Part shown: one piece after another, positions 1-10,503 of the stretch | Layout: the number at the start of each line of letters is the position of its first letter | Numbering within the stretch: position 1 is the stretch's first letter | Origin: Sphingobacteriales bacterium | GTDB taxonomy: Bacteria > Bacteroidota > Bacteroidia > Chitinophagales > Chitinophagaceae | Reading direction: 5' to 3' | Assembly: GCA_024640465.1 (NCBI GenBank) | Contig: JAHEEX010000009.1 | Location: forward strand, 1-37,295 | DNA: 37,295 nucleotides | Notes under the pieces: model-generated | The model's input: only the letters and a program-made list of their open reading frames with translations | Database searches by the model: none | Told to the model about the DNA's origin: nothing | Program-made: the position numbers and the translations under genes

Positions 1-55
1 AACCAGGAATAATCCCAGCGTTTCAATTTATCAGACAAGAAAATCCTTTTACTTT

Positions 56-538
56 CTATATTAATGAAGAAAATTCTTTCGGGGAGATCAGTGATTTTGC
101 AGAAGAAACTGCAGAGTTAGTAAGTAATTTTTCCTCCAACATGTTTGCCATTTCATCCAGGTAAAGTATTACATCTGCGCGTTCATTTCTTTTTAACCAA
201 CGGAAACCTCCAGGTAATCTTTCCAATATTTCCCTATCCTCCAGGTATTCAATATTATGAATATCACTGGGTGTCAATCCTGCTTCTATAAGATGCGAGA
301 TGAGCTGGTCTGCAGGCAGGTTGCTAACATTACAATAATCTTCCGCCAGTTCTGTCCATTCCCCAATACCGGTATGGGCCAAACGCAGAATTTCGGTTCT
401 GTTCAGCGCAGTGATCACCTGCAAAAGATTGCCACAATTACAGGAACCATGGTTTCCCCAGGCATATTCCGAACCGGATGCTAACCTCCGGGCCGTTTGC
501 CTGAGAGCATTAATAAGGAATGAATTGGCATTTGCCAT
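56..538 (-). CDS. conserved hypothetical protein (160 aa), C-x-C motif near the N-terminus
   Basis: Intact ORF oriented like leuS; sequence ..HGSCNCGNLLQVITALNRTEILRLAHTG..; no family recognised with certainty. Confidence 0.7.
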   Translation of the reverse strand: MANANSFLINALRQTARRLASGSEYAWGNHGSCNCGNLLQVITALNRTEILRLAHTGIGEWTELAEDYCNVSNLPADQLISHLIEAGLTPSDIHNIEYLEDREILERLPGGFRWLKRNERADVILYLDEMANMLEEKLLTNSAVSSAKSLISPKEFSSLI

Positions 539-626
539 AATACCATTTTAAAGTATAACACAGCTCCCCCTTTTTTGTTGCAGGAGTTGATTATAAGTTT
601 ACTTACCATCCACCTGAATTTTCCGA

Positions 627-3404
627 TCAAATGACCACATTGATCATTTTATTCTTAACATAAATGATCTTTTTAGGGGCCTTCCCTTCAAGCCATTTCT
701 GTACAATGGCATCAGATAAAACAAGTGCTTCCACGTCGGATTGACTGGCATCCAGGGAAATGGTCATCTCCGTCCTCGTTTTACCATTAATGGCAACCGG
801 GTAAGCTTTGGCTGTTTCAACCAGATATTTGGAAACTACTTCCGGAAAAGGCTGGTCAAGGATTGTACCTTCATGGCCCGTCATCTGCCATATTTCTTCG
901 CAAATATGTGGGGCGTAAGGCGAAAGGGCTATTATAAGTTTTTCCAGGATGGCCACTTTATGACATTTGAGGTCACTCAGTTCATTTACACCAATCATAA
1001 ACTGACTTACAACGGTATTAAAAGAAAACCTTTCCGTATCTTCTTCGACCTTGCGAATGGTGCGGTATAATGCCTTCCATTCTGCATCAGTAGGCTCATC
1101 TTTTGTAATAACAAGACCTTTTTCTTCATGAACAAAAAGCCGCCATAATTTTTTCAGAAACCGGTGCACCCCTTCGATCCCTTTTGTATCCCATGGTTTA
1201 TCCTGCTCAACCGGACCGAGGAACATTTCATACATACGGAATGTATCCGCGCCATATTTTTCTACTATTTCATCCGGGTTTACCACATTGAAATACCTTT
1301 TGCTCATCTTTTCCAACCTCGTTCCACACCGGTATTTCCCTTCCTCAAGGATAAAATCAGCATCATGGAAGTCGGGCTTCCACTTTTTAAATGCTTCCGT
1401 ATCCAATTCAACCCCGTTAACCAGGCTCACATCAATATGTAACTCATCTGTTTCATACCCCTCTTTTAGTCCGGCTGAAACAAAGCGATTTGTTCCCCTG
1501 ACCCTGTATGCCAGTCGCGAATCACCTCCTATCTTTCCTTGATTTACCAGCCTTCTGTATGGCTCTTCATGACCCAGGTATCCAAGGTCAAAAAGTACTT
1601 TGGTCCACATTCTGCTATACAGTAAATGCCCCACGGCATGTTCTGTTCCGCCAATATACACATCCACCTGCCCCCAGTAATCACTCGCTTCCCGGCTGCA
1701 AAAGGTTTCCTTGTTTTTCGGATCCATATAACGCAAAAAATACCAGCTGCTGCCGGCATATCCGGGCATGGTATTTACTTCGCGAATTCCATCCTGGTAG
1801 TTTTTCCAATCAGGGAGATTACCCAACGGTCCCTCACCTTCCGGACCCGGCCTAAGGTCTTCCATTGGAGGTAAAACAACGGGCAGCTCCTCTATCGGTA
1901 AGGTATAAGCGATTCCATTTTTCCAGTAAATGGGAAAGGGTTCTCCCCAATAGCGTTGGCGACTGAATGCAGCATCCCGCATTTTATAATTCACCTGGCG
2001 CTTCCCATGCCCTGTTGATTCGAGCTTTTGCAAAGCTACTTCCATGGCATCGCGCATCACCAGCCCATTGAGGAAATGGCTATTCTCCAGGACGGCATCT
2101 TTTGTTGGATTTGCTTCGGTGCCATTATAGTGAGTACCTATAATATTTGTAATGGGTATATTGAAATGTTCTGCAAATTTATGATCACGTTCATCGCCAC
2201 AAGGCACAGCCATGATAGCGCCGGTGCCATATCCCGCCAGAACATATTCGCTGATCCATACCGGGATTTTATCGCCGGTAAAAGGATGCAGGCAATAAGA
2301 ACCGGTAAAAACACCTGTGATCTTCTTTTCGGCCATACGTTCCCGTTCGCTTCTGCTATTTACATACTGCAGGTAAGCTTCCGCTTTATCCTGTTCGGGA
2401 TTGGCAATCAGCATAGGTACAAGTTCGTGTTCCGGTGCAACAACGAGGAAATCCACGCCAAATAGGGTATCAGGCCGCGTGGTATATACTTTTAGCACTT
2501 TTTTATCCCCCGCATAATTTTCCGGAGATTGAATGTCAAAATCTACTTCAGCGCCGTAGCTTTTACCTATCCAGTTTGTTTGCATGTCTTTCATGCTATC
2601 ACTGAACTCAACAGTCTGTAATCCGCTAAGCAGCCTGTCAGCATATTCCGTGATCCGCAGGTACCACTGTCTTAATTTTTTCTTTACAACCGGGAACCCG
2701 CCTCTTTCACTGACACCATTAATGACCTCATCATTGGCCAATACAGTGCCCAGGGCTTCGCACCAGTTCACTTCGCCATACCCACAAAATGCCAGTCGAT
2801 ATTGCATGAGAATATCCTGCCTGGCTTTTTCATCAAAAGCTTGCCAGTCGGCTGCAGAAAATCGCAGGTTACGGTCGCCCGGACAAATATGATCCTGGTT
2901 TCCCGACTCATTGAAAATTTGCTCCAGGTCCTTGATACTTTCCGCTTTATTGTTTTTGCGGTTATACCAGCTGCCAAATAACTGAAGGAATATCCACTGA
3001 GTCCACTTGTAGTAATCTGCATCACTGGTCCTTATTTCCCGGTCCCAATCATAACAAAAACCGATCTTATCCAATTGCGACCTGAAATTCAGAATGTTCT
3101 GATCTGTAGAAACCGCAGGAGGAATGCCATGCTCAATGGCATATTGTTCTGCCGGCAGGCCAAAAGAATCATACCCCATTGGGTGTAATACATTAAAGCC
3201 TTTCAGGCGTTTGAAACGACTGAAGATATCACTGGCGATATAGCCCAGGGGATGGCCCACGTGCAGCCCTGCACCACTTGGGTAGGGAAACATATCCAAT
3301 ACATAATATTTAGGCCTGGCGCTGGTATTGCTTACTTTGTAAACCCCGTCAGCGATCCATTTCTGCTGCCATTTCTTTTCAATCTCTCTAAACTGATATT
3401 CCAT
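627..3404 (-). CDS. leuS: leucyl-tRNA synthetase
   Basis: 925 aa; HIGH-type motif PYPSGAGLHVGHPLGY, KMSKR motif, editing-domain motifs (TTRPDTLFGVDFLVVAPEH), class I anticodon-binding C-terminus. Confidence 0.98.
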   Translation of the reverse strand: MEYQFREIEKKWQQKWIADGVYKVSNTSARPKYYVLDMFPYPSGAGLHVGHPLGYIASDIFSRFKRLKGFNVLHPMGYDSFGLPAEQYAIEHGIPPAVSTDQNILNFRSQLDKIGFCYDWDREIRTSDADYYKWTQWIFLQLFGSWYNRKNNKAESIKDLEQIFNESGNQDHICPGDRNLRFSAADWQAFDEKARQDILMQYRLAFCGYGEVNWCEALGTVLANDEVINGVSERGGFPVVKKKLRQWYLRITEYADRLLSGLQTVEFSDSMKDMQTNWIGKSYGAEVDFDIQSPENYAGDKKVLKVYTTRPDTLFGVDFLVVAPEHELVPMLIANPEQDKAEAYLQYVNSRSERERMAEKKITGVFTGSYCLHPFTGDKIPVWISEYVLAGYGTGAIMAVPCGDERDHKFAEHFNIPITNIIGTHYNGTEANPTKDAVLENSHFLNGLVMRDAMEVALQKLESTGHGKRQVNYKMRDAAFSRQRYWGEPFPIYWKNGIAYTLPIEELPVVLPPMEDLRPGPEGEGPLGNLPDWKNYQDGIREVNTMPGYAGSSWYFLRYMDPKNKETFCSREASDYWGQVDVYIGGTEHAVGHLLYSRMWTKVLFDLGYLGHEEPYRRLVNQGKIGGDSRLAYRVRGTNRFVSAGLKEGYETDELHIDVSLVNGVELDTEAFKKWKPDFHDADFILEEGKYRCGTRLEKMSKRYFNVVNPDEIVEKYGADTFRMYEMFLGPVEQDKPWDTKGIEGVHRFLKKLWRLFVHEEKGLVITKDEPTDAEWKALYRTIRKVEEDTERFSFNTVVSQFMIGVNELSDLKCHKVAILEKLIIALSPYAPHICEEIWQMTGHEGTILDQPFPEVVSKYLVETAKAYPVAINGKTRTEMTISLDASQSDVEALVLSDAIVQKWLEGKAPKKIIYVKNKMINVVI

Positions 3405-3676
3405 GAAATAAGTTATGAATTATGCTTGTCTGACTAAGCAGGGCACAAATATTATCTGTCCTTTACATTACTTTTTTTGCCACATTTTATCATCAAGTGC
3501 TTTAATATCCTTCTCTATTTGACGGATATAATAACCATTACTTTTAAAATGTTAAAACAACGAAACAGGAAAATTTGATGAGGTCCATCTCGTTATAGGG
3601 TTGCAAAAATACATAAACCCGGCAAAATCACTATTTTTGCCCGCATTTAACCTTCCGTTTCCCCTGTGATGGCTAT

Positions 3677-4576
3677 TTGTTTAACCATAATCCGATCGTT
3701 ATGACCGAAATCAGCAAGACTTCCATGAAGCGCAGCAAGCCTTCCTATTTTATGGCCATCCTGGGCGTAGCCCTCGTTTTGTTCATTTTAGGCATGCTCG
3801 GCTGGATCACCATTAATGCCAGTAAACTTGAAAATTATTTCAAGGGCAGTGTACAGGTACATGCCTTTATCCGCGAAGGCAGCCAGCAAAAAGAGATTGA
3901 TTCCCTTAGGAGTTATATTACCCAACTGCCATATGCACGCAAAGTAGAATATGTAACCAAAGACATGGCGAAAGCTAAATTCATTGGAGATGGTAATGAG
4001 GACTGGAATAAGGTGCTCGACTATAACCCTTTACCGGCAAGTGTGGATTTTTATCTCGATCCCGCCTTTGTAAATAAAGACAGCCTGAATAACATAGTGG
4101 CCGACATTCAGAAAAATTTTATTGTGAGTGAGGTAAAATACCCCGATGCGGTTGTAAGCAACCTGAATAATGTGGTTCGGAAAATTGAAATTTCCCTGTT
4201 GGTATTATCTGCAGTTCTCTCACTCATTGCAATTATTTTGATTGATAATACCATAAAACTGGCCATGTTTTCCAACAGGTTCCTGATAAAAACCATGCAG
4301 ATGGTAGGAGCTACCCGGTGGTTCATTTCAAAACCTTTTGATCGGAAGGCAATCTTAAATGGCCTTTTAAGTGCAATTCTGGCAATTGGTGCTATCGGAC
4401 TGATCATTTATACAGTTGAAACATGGTGGCTTCCGGAAATCAAAGTCCTGAGAGATAATTATTTATTGGGTTTGCTTTTCCTTTTGTTGATTATGATTGG
4501 CATTGGAATAACCTATATAAGCACACATCGCAGCGTTACCAAATACCTGAAAATGAAACTCGATGATCTTTATTGA
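3677..4576 (+). CDS. ftsX: cell division ABC transporter permease FtsX
   Basis: Four-TM topology with extracellular loop; typical FtsX segments (VQVHAFIREGSQQKEIDSL.., MQMVGATRWFISKPF); followed by DUF3098 and uppP as is common in Bacteroidota. Confidence 0.93.
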   Translation: MFNHNPIVMTEISKTSMKRSKPSYFMAILGVALVLFILGMLGWITINASKLENYFKGSVQVHAFIREGSQQKEIDSLRSYITQLPYARKVEYVTKDMAKAKFIGDGNEDWNKVLDYNPLPASVDFYLDPAFVNKDSLNNIVADIQKNFIVSEVKYPDAVVSNLNNVVRKIEISLLVLSAVLSLIAIILIDNTIKLAMFSNRFLIKTMQMVGATRWFISKPFDRKAILNGLLSAILAIGAIGLIIYTVETWWLPEIKVLRDNYLLGLLFLLLIMIGIGITYISTHRSVTKYLKMKLDDLY

Positions 4577-4641
4577 TCCCTGATTATAAAACATGTTTGG
4601 GCATTACATTTTTTCACTTATTTTGCAATAGAAAATTACAC

Positions 4642-4878
4642 ATGGAAAAGAAGAACAATGTATTATTTGGCCGGGATAACTTTATGTGGATGGCCATCGG
4701 TGCGGTTGTAATACTGGCGGGAATTTTTTTAATGGCGGGTGGCAAAAGCGCTGATCCAAATATTTTTTCCGACAACGAAGTATACAGTGTCCGCAGGATA
4801 ACGATTGCGCCAATAATGATCATTCTTGGCCTGTTAATTGAAGTGTACGCCATCATGAAAAAAACAAAATCAGCCTGA
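4642..4878 (+). CDS. DUF3098-like small membrane protein (start taken as the internal ATG, MEKKNNVLFGRDNFMWM..)
   Basis: Two TM segments; NVLFGRDNFMWMAIGAVVILAGIFLMAGG; position between ftsX and uppP. The upstream part of the ORF is not protein-like. Confidence 0.85.
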   Translation: MEKKNNVLFGRDNFMWMAIGAVVILAGIFLMAGGKSADPNIFSDNEVYSVRRITIAPIMIILGLLIEVYAIMKKTKSA

Positions 4879-4896
4879 TATTTGGCAGACTTTTAT

Positions 4897-4926
4897 TAAA
4901 AAGCGATGGCTTCCATCGCTTTTTTC
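4897..4926 (+). terminator. intrinsic terminator after DUF3098
   Basis: GCGATGG (4903-4909) ctt CCATCGC (4913-4919) followed by a T-tract; flanking A/T tracts extend the stem. Confidence 0.8.
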
Positions 4927-4960
4927 ATTTATCGAATACATTCAACTTATATAAACCTTT

Positions 4961-5761
4961 ATGGAAATATTCCAGGCCATTATTTTAGCCATCATTGAAG
5001 GTATAACTGAATTCCTGCCGGTCTCATCCACCGGGCATATGGCACTTACTTCTGCCATTATGGATATCAACAAAGAGCCTTTCACCAAGCTATATGAAAT
5101 TGTCATTCAGTTTGGCGCTATCCTTTCTGTTGTTGTATTATACTGGAAAAAGTTTTTTGATTTCAGGAAATTTTCTTTTTATATAAAGTTATTACTGGCC
5201 ATTATTCCTGCATTGGCTTTTGGTGCATTATTCAAGCACCATATTGAAGAAATATTGGGAAAACCATTGGTCATTGCACTCATCCTTTTAATAGGTGGCA
5301 TACTGCTTTTATTTGTAGATAAATGGTTTAATAAACCTGTCGTTTTAAAAGAAGATGACATTACCAACAAACATGCTTTTATCATCGGACTTTACCAGGT
5401 CCTGGCTATTGTATTTCCAGGGCTAAGCCGAAGTGCCGCAACCATAATCGGTGGTATGCAACAAAAACTTAGCAGGCCGCTGGCTGCGGAATTCTCTTTT
5501 TACCTGGCAGTGCCAACCATGATGGCTGCTACGGTTAAAAGCCTGTATGATGTATATAAGGAAACACCAGAAGTGCTGAGTACCAATAACCTCAATACAC
5601 TTATTATTGGCAGTATAACTGCTTTCATCGTTGCGATCCTTGCCATACGTTTTTTTATCAGTTTTTTACAAAAACATGGTTTCAGGCTTTTTGGCTGGTA
5701 CCGGATCATCATCGGCATAATCCTGCTGGCGCTTATACTAACTGGTTATATTAAGTCTTAA
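4961..5761 (+). CDS. uppP: undecaprenyl-diphosphatase
   Basis: BacA/UppP motifs: AIILAIIEGITEFLPVSSTGHM, PGLSRSAATIIGGM. Confidence 0.97.
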   Translation: MEIFQAIILAIIEGITEFLPVSSTGHMALTSAIMDINKEPFTKLYEIVIQFGAILSVVVLYWKKFFDFRKFSFYIKLLLAIIPALAFGALFKHHIEEILGKPLVIALILLIGGILLLFVDKWFNKPVVLKEDDITNKHAFIIGLYQVLAIVFPGLSRSAATIIGGMQQKLSRPLAAEFSFYLAVPTMMAATVKSLYDVYKETPEVLSTNNLNTLIIGSITAFIVAILAIRFFISFLQKHGFRLFGWYRIIIGIILLALILTGYIKS

Positions 5762-5853
5762 TCTATCTTATCCGGCAGTAAAAACGGTCACATAGAATTA
5801 TAAGCTTGCAATCATTTTTTTATTACCTTTCTAAGTAAACAACAACCCCTGAG

Positions 5854-7185
5854 ATGCAGCCAGCTTCAAGAAAGACTGAAAATGCCTGGGCTATGTACGA
5901 CTGGGCAAACAGCGCCTATAACCTGGTCATTACAACAACCATTTTCCCGGCTTACTATGTTGGGGTCACCAGCAGTAAAATCAAAGGGGAAGCTTCTTAT
6001 GTTGATTTCTTTGGATATAAGATCATAAATACGGTTTTGCAGGATTATACCCTGGCTGTTGTATTCATGATTGTTGCATTCAGCTCACCGATACTTTCCT
6101 CCATTGCCGATTACCGGAAAAACAAAAAAGTATACCTCCGCTGGTTTAGCCTGCTTGGAGCTGCTTCCTGCAGTGCCTTGTTTTTTTTCACACCGGAAAA
6201 AATTGAATATGGCATGATATTCTTTGGCCTTGCTGCATTGGGTTATTGGTCGAGCCTGGTATTTTACAATTCATATTTACCGGATATTGTTGCCGTTGAA
6301 GACAGGGACAGGGTTAGCGCTAAAGGATTTGCGTTGGGATATATCGGAAGTGTTCTCTTACAGGTCATCTGTTTCATCATTATACTTTTCCCTGCAAAGT
6401 TTGGGTTGGATGCTTCTGATAGTACCATCGGTGCACGTATTTCTTTCCTGCTTGTTGGTATCTGGTGGTTTGGCTTTGCACAGATTACCCTGCGTGCCAT
6501 GCCCCTGGAAAGCAAACAAGTAAGGCAGGCCAGAAAAAATGTATTGACAAATGGTTTTAAGGAACTTAAAATTGTTTTTAACCTGGTACGGAAGGCACCG
6601 GTGCTGAACAGGTTTTTACTTTCTTTTTTCCTTTACAGCATGGGGGTGCAAACGGTCATGCTGGTGGCTGCAGGTTTCGCTAAAAAAGAAATATTTCCGG
6701 AGAAAAAAGATGAGCCAAAACTTTTGATCACCATGATCATCATTCAACTCATTGCCATATTTGGCGCTGTATTGATGAGCAGGTTATCCAAAAAAGTGGG
6801 CAATATCTGGGTATTGATCATAGCCGTTGTAATATGGATCGGTGCTTGTATCTGTGGTTATTATGTAAAAACACAGACTCAACTTTATTTCCTTGCAGCA
6901 GTTATAGGGCTTGTTATGGGCGGTATTCAGTCAATGAGCAGAAGCACTTATGCCAAATTATTACCTGCCACAACAGATACAACATCCTATTTCAGTTTTT
7001 ATGACGTAACAGAAAAAATTGCGCTTTTCCTTGGCCTTTTTGTCTTTGGAACCATTGAACATCTTACAGGAAGTATCCGAAATTCAATCCTCTTCCTGAT
7101 TATTTTCTTTGTACTTGGTTTAATCTCCCTTTTTAATACTAAAAGTGCGGCCCCAAAAGAAAAATATGAAACTCTATACCATTAA
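5854..7185 (+). CDS. MFS transporter, UMF1/Atg22-like family
   Basis: N-terminal AWAMYDWANSAYNLVITTTIFPAYY; polytopic; GGIQSMSRSTYAKLLP typical of UMF1-type transporters. Confidence 0.88.
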   Translation: MQPASRKTENAWAMYDWANSAYNLVITTTIFPAYYVGVTSSKIKGEASYVDFFGYKIINTVLQDYTLAVVFMIVAFSSPILSSIADYRKNKKVYLRWFSLLGAASCSALFFFTPEKIEYGMIFFGLAALGYWSSLVFYNSYLPDIVAVEDRDRVSAKGFALGYIGSVLLQVICFIIILFPAKFGLDASDSTIGARISFLLVGIWWFGFAQITLRAMPLESKQVRQARKNVLTNGFKELKIVFNLVRKAPVLNRFLLSFFLYSMGVQTVMLVAAGFAKKEIFPEKKDEPKLLITMIIIQLIAIFGAVLMSRLSKKVGNIWVLIIAVVIWIGACICGYYVKTQTQLYFLAAVIGLVMGGIQSMSRSTYAKLLPATTDTTSYFSFYDVTEKIALFLGLFVFGTIEHLTGSIRNSILFLIIFFVLGLISLFNTKSAAPKEKYETLYH

Positions 7186-8011
7186 TACAGGTAATTTCAA
7201 GCTTGACGGCGGCGCCATGTTTGGCGTGGTCCCAAAAGTAATTTGGAACAAACTTAACCCGGCAGATGAAAATAATCTCTGTCCCTGGGCTATGCGATGC
7301 ATGCTGATTGAGGATGACAACAAATTAATACTCATTGATAATGGTGTTGGTGATAAGCAGGACGAAAAATTCTTCGGTCATTATCATTTGCATGGAAACG
7401 ACAGCCTTGAAAAATCGTTGAAGCAACTTGGGTTTCATCATACTGATATTACTGATGTTGTACTTACCCACCTGCATTTTGATCATTGTGGCGGATCCAT
7501 CACCAGGAAGGACAACAAACTCGTTCCGGCTTTTCCAAAAGCTCATTATTGGAGTAATGAGCGGCACTGGCAATGGGCAACAGAACCTAACGACCGCGAA
7601 AAAGCATCTTTCCTTAAAGAAAATATATTACCCATCAAGGAAAGTGGTCAACTACAAATGGTACGAATACCTCCAACCGGCAATGCCTACTTCACCGATT
7701 CCATTAGCATGAGATATGTTCATGGCCATACAGATGCGATGATGCTTCCACAGATTACATACAAAGGGAAGACCATTGTTTTCATGGCAGATCTTATTCC
7801 GGCAGTAGCTCATTTGCCGATCCCTTATGTAATGGCTTATGATATGTTCCCACTAACAAGCCTGCTGGAAAAAAAATCATTTCTTCAGGAGGCACTTGAA
7901 AAAGATTATATCCTTTTCTTTGAACATGATCCGTTGTACGAGTGCTGCACACTCCAGCAAACTGAAAGAGGCATAAGAATGAAAGAATCTTTTAAACTTT
8001 CAGATGTCTGA
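7166..8011 (+). CDS. MBL-fold metallo-hydrolase
   Basis: THLHFDHCGG zinc motif plus downstream His/Asp (HGHTDAMMLP, FMADLIP). ATG at 7166 (MKLYTINTGNF) preferred over the GTG at 7145; overlaps the MFS gene by 20 nt. Confidence 0.92.
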   Translation: MKLYTINTGNFKLDGGAMFGVVPKVIWNKLNPADENNLCPWAMRCMLIEDDNKLILIDNGVGDKQDEKFFGHYHLHGNDSLEKSLKQLGFHHTDITDVVLTHLHFDHCGGSITRKDNKLVPAFPKAHYWSNERHWQWATEPNDREKASFLKENILPIKESGQLQMVRIPPTGNAYFTDSISMRYVHGHTDAMMLPQITYKGKTIVFMADLIPAVAHLPIPYVMAYDMFPLTSLLEKKSFLQEALEKDYILFFEHDPLYECCTLQQTERGIRMKESFKLSDV

Positions 8012-8024
8012 AAAAGGGATCCAT

Positions 8025-8816
8025 CTAGCGAACACTAAGGAGGGAAGAAATAGGGTAACGGAGATTTTTGTAAGACATCATATCTACTTTAACACTGCCA
8101 ACAGTAATTGGACTCTCTATCCGGAGGGGAATATGATTCGGGTCATCTGATACCCAAACGGCCATTTTCTCGCCGCCTTCAAAAATAGTTCCCTTAATTA
8201 GCATTGGCTTGAACTTGATAGCCCTGAACTTTCCATAACGCGTTTTAATGATCTCTTTACCCATGTAACGGATATAAAGATTATACACTTCATCATCCAG
8301 AAACATGTTGAAAGGAATTTTATCGCCTGGCTTGTATTTATTGAAATCAATATTGCGGGCATAATAGATCGAACTCAGTACATCCTGTATACAGGGAGGA
8401 ACTTTATACGTACCATGTTGAGACACCGCTTCATTTTTTGAATGATCAAAATTGATGTTCTCATATTTTTTATAGCCGCCTTCATCTACATTTCTGATAA
8501 ATTTATAGGGCCTTAAAGTACCTGTATCAATAAAAGATTCATACCTGTCGCGAACTTTAAATATCCAGTCATATTTAGGATTTGAGTTGCCAATGCCAAT
8601 GATATTATAAACAGGCTTATTATTGAGATTTGTCCGGTTTACCGTAAATGAAGCATCCCCGGCATCTACAAAAAAACCGACGACACTATAAAATACCTTA
8701 AAAGTGATATTTTCTCCGTGAGAAAAAGTAGTATTTACGATTCCACAAAAATCTGTACCTGCACTCAGCTGGATAGAAGAGAAAGCCAATAATAACAGGA
8801 GTATAAACTTCTTCAT
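8025..8816 (-). CDS. DUF3108-like exported protein
   Basis: Signal peptide MKKFILLLLLAFSSIQLSAG; GENITFKVFYSVVGFFVDAGDASF and AVWVSDDPNHIPLRIESPITVGSVKVDM are DUF3108-like. Start taken as internal ATG at 8816. Confidence 0.8.
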   Translation of the reverse strand: MKKFILLLLLAFSSIQLSAGTDFCGIVNTTFSHGENITFKVFYSVVGFFVDAGDASFTVNRTNLNNKPVYNIIGIGNSNPKYDWIFKVRDRYESFIDTGTLRPYKFIRNVDEGGYKKYENINFDHSKNEAVSQHGTYKVPPCIQDVLSSIYYARNIDFNKYKPGDKIPFNMFLDDEVYNLYIRYMGKEIIKTRYGKFRAIKFKPMLIKGTIFEGGEKMAVWVSDDPNHIPLRIESPITVGSVKVDMMSYKNLRYPISSLLSVR

Positions 8817-8920
8817 GTAAAGTTGATGGTGTATCACAGATCAAAGCTATAAAAATGATCCGTCCTTTAAAGATAAACATCATTTTTAAGACAATATTCA
8901 CCTATCGAATATTATGCCAC

Positions 8921-9838
8921 TCATTTGAATATCCTAATACCCAAAATAAACAGGCTGCCAGCCAGCGCCGGTAATACCAGATTTATCAGCCAGATACCGG
9001 TTGCAGCCGCATAAATACCCAATATATTACCACTGAAAAGACCAAATAGCATAATGCTGTATTCCCATCGCAATCCCAGCTCGAGCAACGCAATGGTTGG
9101 CAATGTTGCCAACAAAAGGAACAAAACACTTACTGTCCAGAAGCCTGACCACCAACCCATTTCAACCTGCATCATTTGAAGCATCAGGTTGTATTGTATG
9201 ATAAAAACAAGAAACCTAAGGAAAGACAGAATCATAACGTTTAACAAAATAGTAACATTCATTTCACTGAGTACGTCAATATGTCTTGAATAAATCTGAA
9301 CCCCCGGTAATTTTTCAAATAGCTTTACCAGCAAACCCAGTTTGAAATAAATAATACATCCTGCTATGGCAATGAAAAAAACCAGGACCTCTAAAACGGT
9401 TATCCATACATGTAATGAACTGAATTCCACTGAGGCAGTTATTTTATCAGATAAAAAGAATAACCCTACGCCTCCAAGAATAAGTGTTACCAGTAATTGT
9501 GAAAAACTACCCGCCAATGTGAGTGAAACAGCCCTTACGCGTTTCCCATCAGGGATAAACAATACCCTTCCGCCATATTCACCGATCCTGTTTGGCGTAT
9601 TCAGCGCAAATGCCAGCCCGGATAAGATGGCTTTGAATGCTTCTCCAAAACTAATCTTATGAAGGTGCCTGAGCAGTAACTGCCATTTAAGTGTTTCCAG
9701 CCCCCAGTTAACAAACATCAAGAGAATAGTGGCGATTAGTTTCCAGGCTTCGGTGCCTGTAAGCGCCTGCCTGATCTCCATTAAGTGCTTCTCCAGGTTA
9801 GGTTGCCTGGTAACCTGGCGATAGACCGACCAGCTCAA
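8921..9838 (-). CDS. lysylphosphatidylglycerol synthase TM region / flippase-like integral membrane protein
   Basis: Polytopic protein; WGLETLKWQLLLRHLHKISFGEAFKAILSGLAFALNTPNRIGEYGGR. Confidence 0.75.
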   Translation of the reverse strand: MSWSVYRQVTRQPNLEKHLMEIRQALTGTEAWKLIATILLMFVNWGLETLKWQLLLRHLHKISFGEAFKAILSGLAFALNTPNRIGEYGGRVLFIPDGKRVRAVSLTLAGSFSQLLVTLILGGVGLFFLSDKITASVEFSSLHVWITVLEVLVFFIAIAGCIIYFKLGLLVKLFEKLPGVQIYSRHIDVLSEMNVTILLNVMILSFLRFLVFIIQYNLMLQMMQVEMGWWSGFWTVSVLFLLLATLPTIALLELGLRWEYSIMLFGLFSGNILGIYAAATGIWLINLVLPALAGSLFILGIRIFK

Positions 9839-9933
9839 CCAGCAGAAGAGAATGGGTCCCAGGAAGTAGTTGAGGAATATTTTGATATTTTTGTTCAGTA
9901 GCGCAGATTTATCGCTTCAAAAATACTCACCTA

Positions 9934-10500
9934 TTGCAAGAAAAATCGAAAATTATTCTGGGCATCGACCCGGGTACTGTGATAATGGGTTACAGTCTTT
10001 TAGAAGTATGTGGTCCAAGACTCAAAATGATAGCCATGAATTCTGTAAAGCTCAATGGACGTAAAGATATGTTCGAAAGGCTTCGGATCATTCACCAGAC
10101 CATCCAGGAAATCATTGTGGAACACAGGCCCCATGAATTGGCCATTGAAGCCCCCTTTTTTGGAAAGAATGTACAAAGCATGCTCAAACTTGGCCGGGCC
10201 CAGGGAGTAGCCATTGCCGTTGCCATGCAATGCGGACTGCCGGTTACTGAATATTCCCCAAAAAAAGTGAAACAGGCTATTACCGGAAATGGCAATGCGA
10301 CTAAGGAAGTCGTATGGGAAATGCTTCAGCGCATACTTTCGGTAACGGGTAAAGGAAAAAATTTCGACGCTTCTGATGCGCTGGCAGTGGCGTTATGCCA
10401 TCACTTCAATCAAAGTTCAGTAAAGCCCTCACCAATACAGGGAAAAAAGAAAAAAGGATGGGAGGATTTTATCCGTGAGAATCCTCACCGCATTTCATAA
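9934..10500 (+). CDS. ruvC: crossover junction endodeoxyribonuclease RuvC (TTG start)
   Basis: ILGIDPGTVIMGYSLL, ELAIEAPFFGKNVQSMLKLGRAQGVAI, DASDALAVALCHH catalytic motifs. Confidence 0.96.
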   Translation: MQEKSKIILGIDPGTVIMGYSLLEVCGPRLKMIAMNSVKLNGRKDMFERLRIIHQTIQEIIVEHRPHELAIEAPFFGKNVQSMLKLGRAQGVAIAVAMQCGLPVTEYSPKKVKQAITGNGNATKEVVWEMLQRILSVTGKGKNFDASDALAVALCHHFNQSSVKPSPIQGKKKKGWEDFIRENPHRIS

Positions 10501-10503
10501 AGT

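Noticed and set aside
741-3437. Numerous plus-strand ORFs antisense to leuS (e.g. 1508..1855, 2028..2465)
   Set aside because: They lie wholly inside a confident leuS gene, have no recognisable domains or signal peptides, and look like shadow ORFs.
3405-3676. Possible T-box or riboswitch upstream of leuS or ftsX
   Set aside because: No T-box specifier/antiterminator features or other known riboswitch core recognised in the 270-bp gap.
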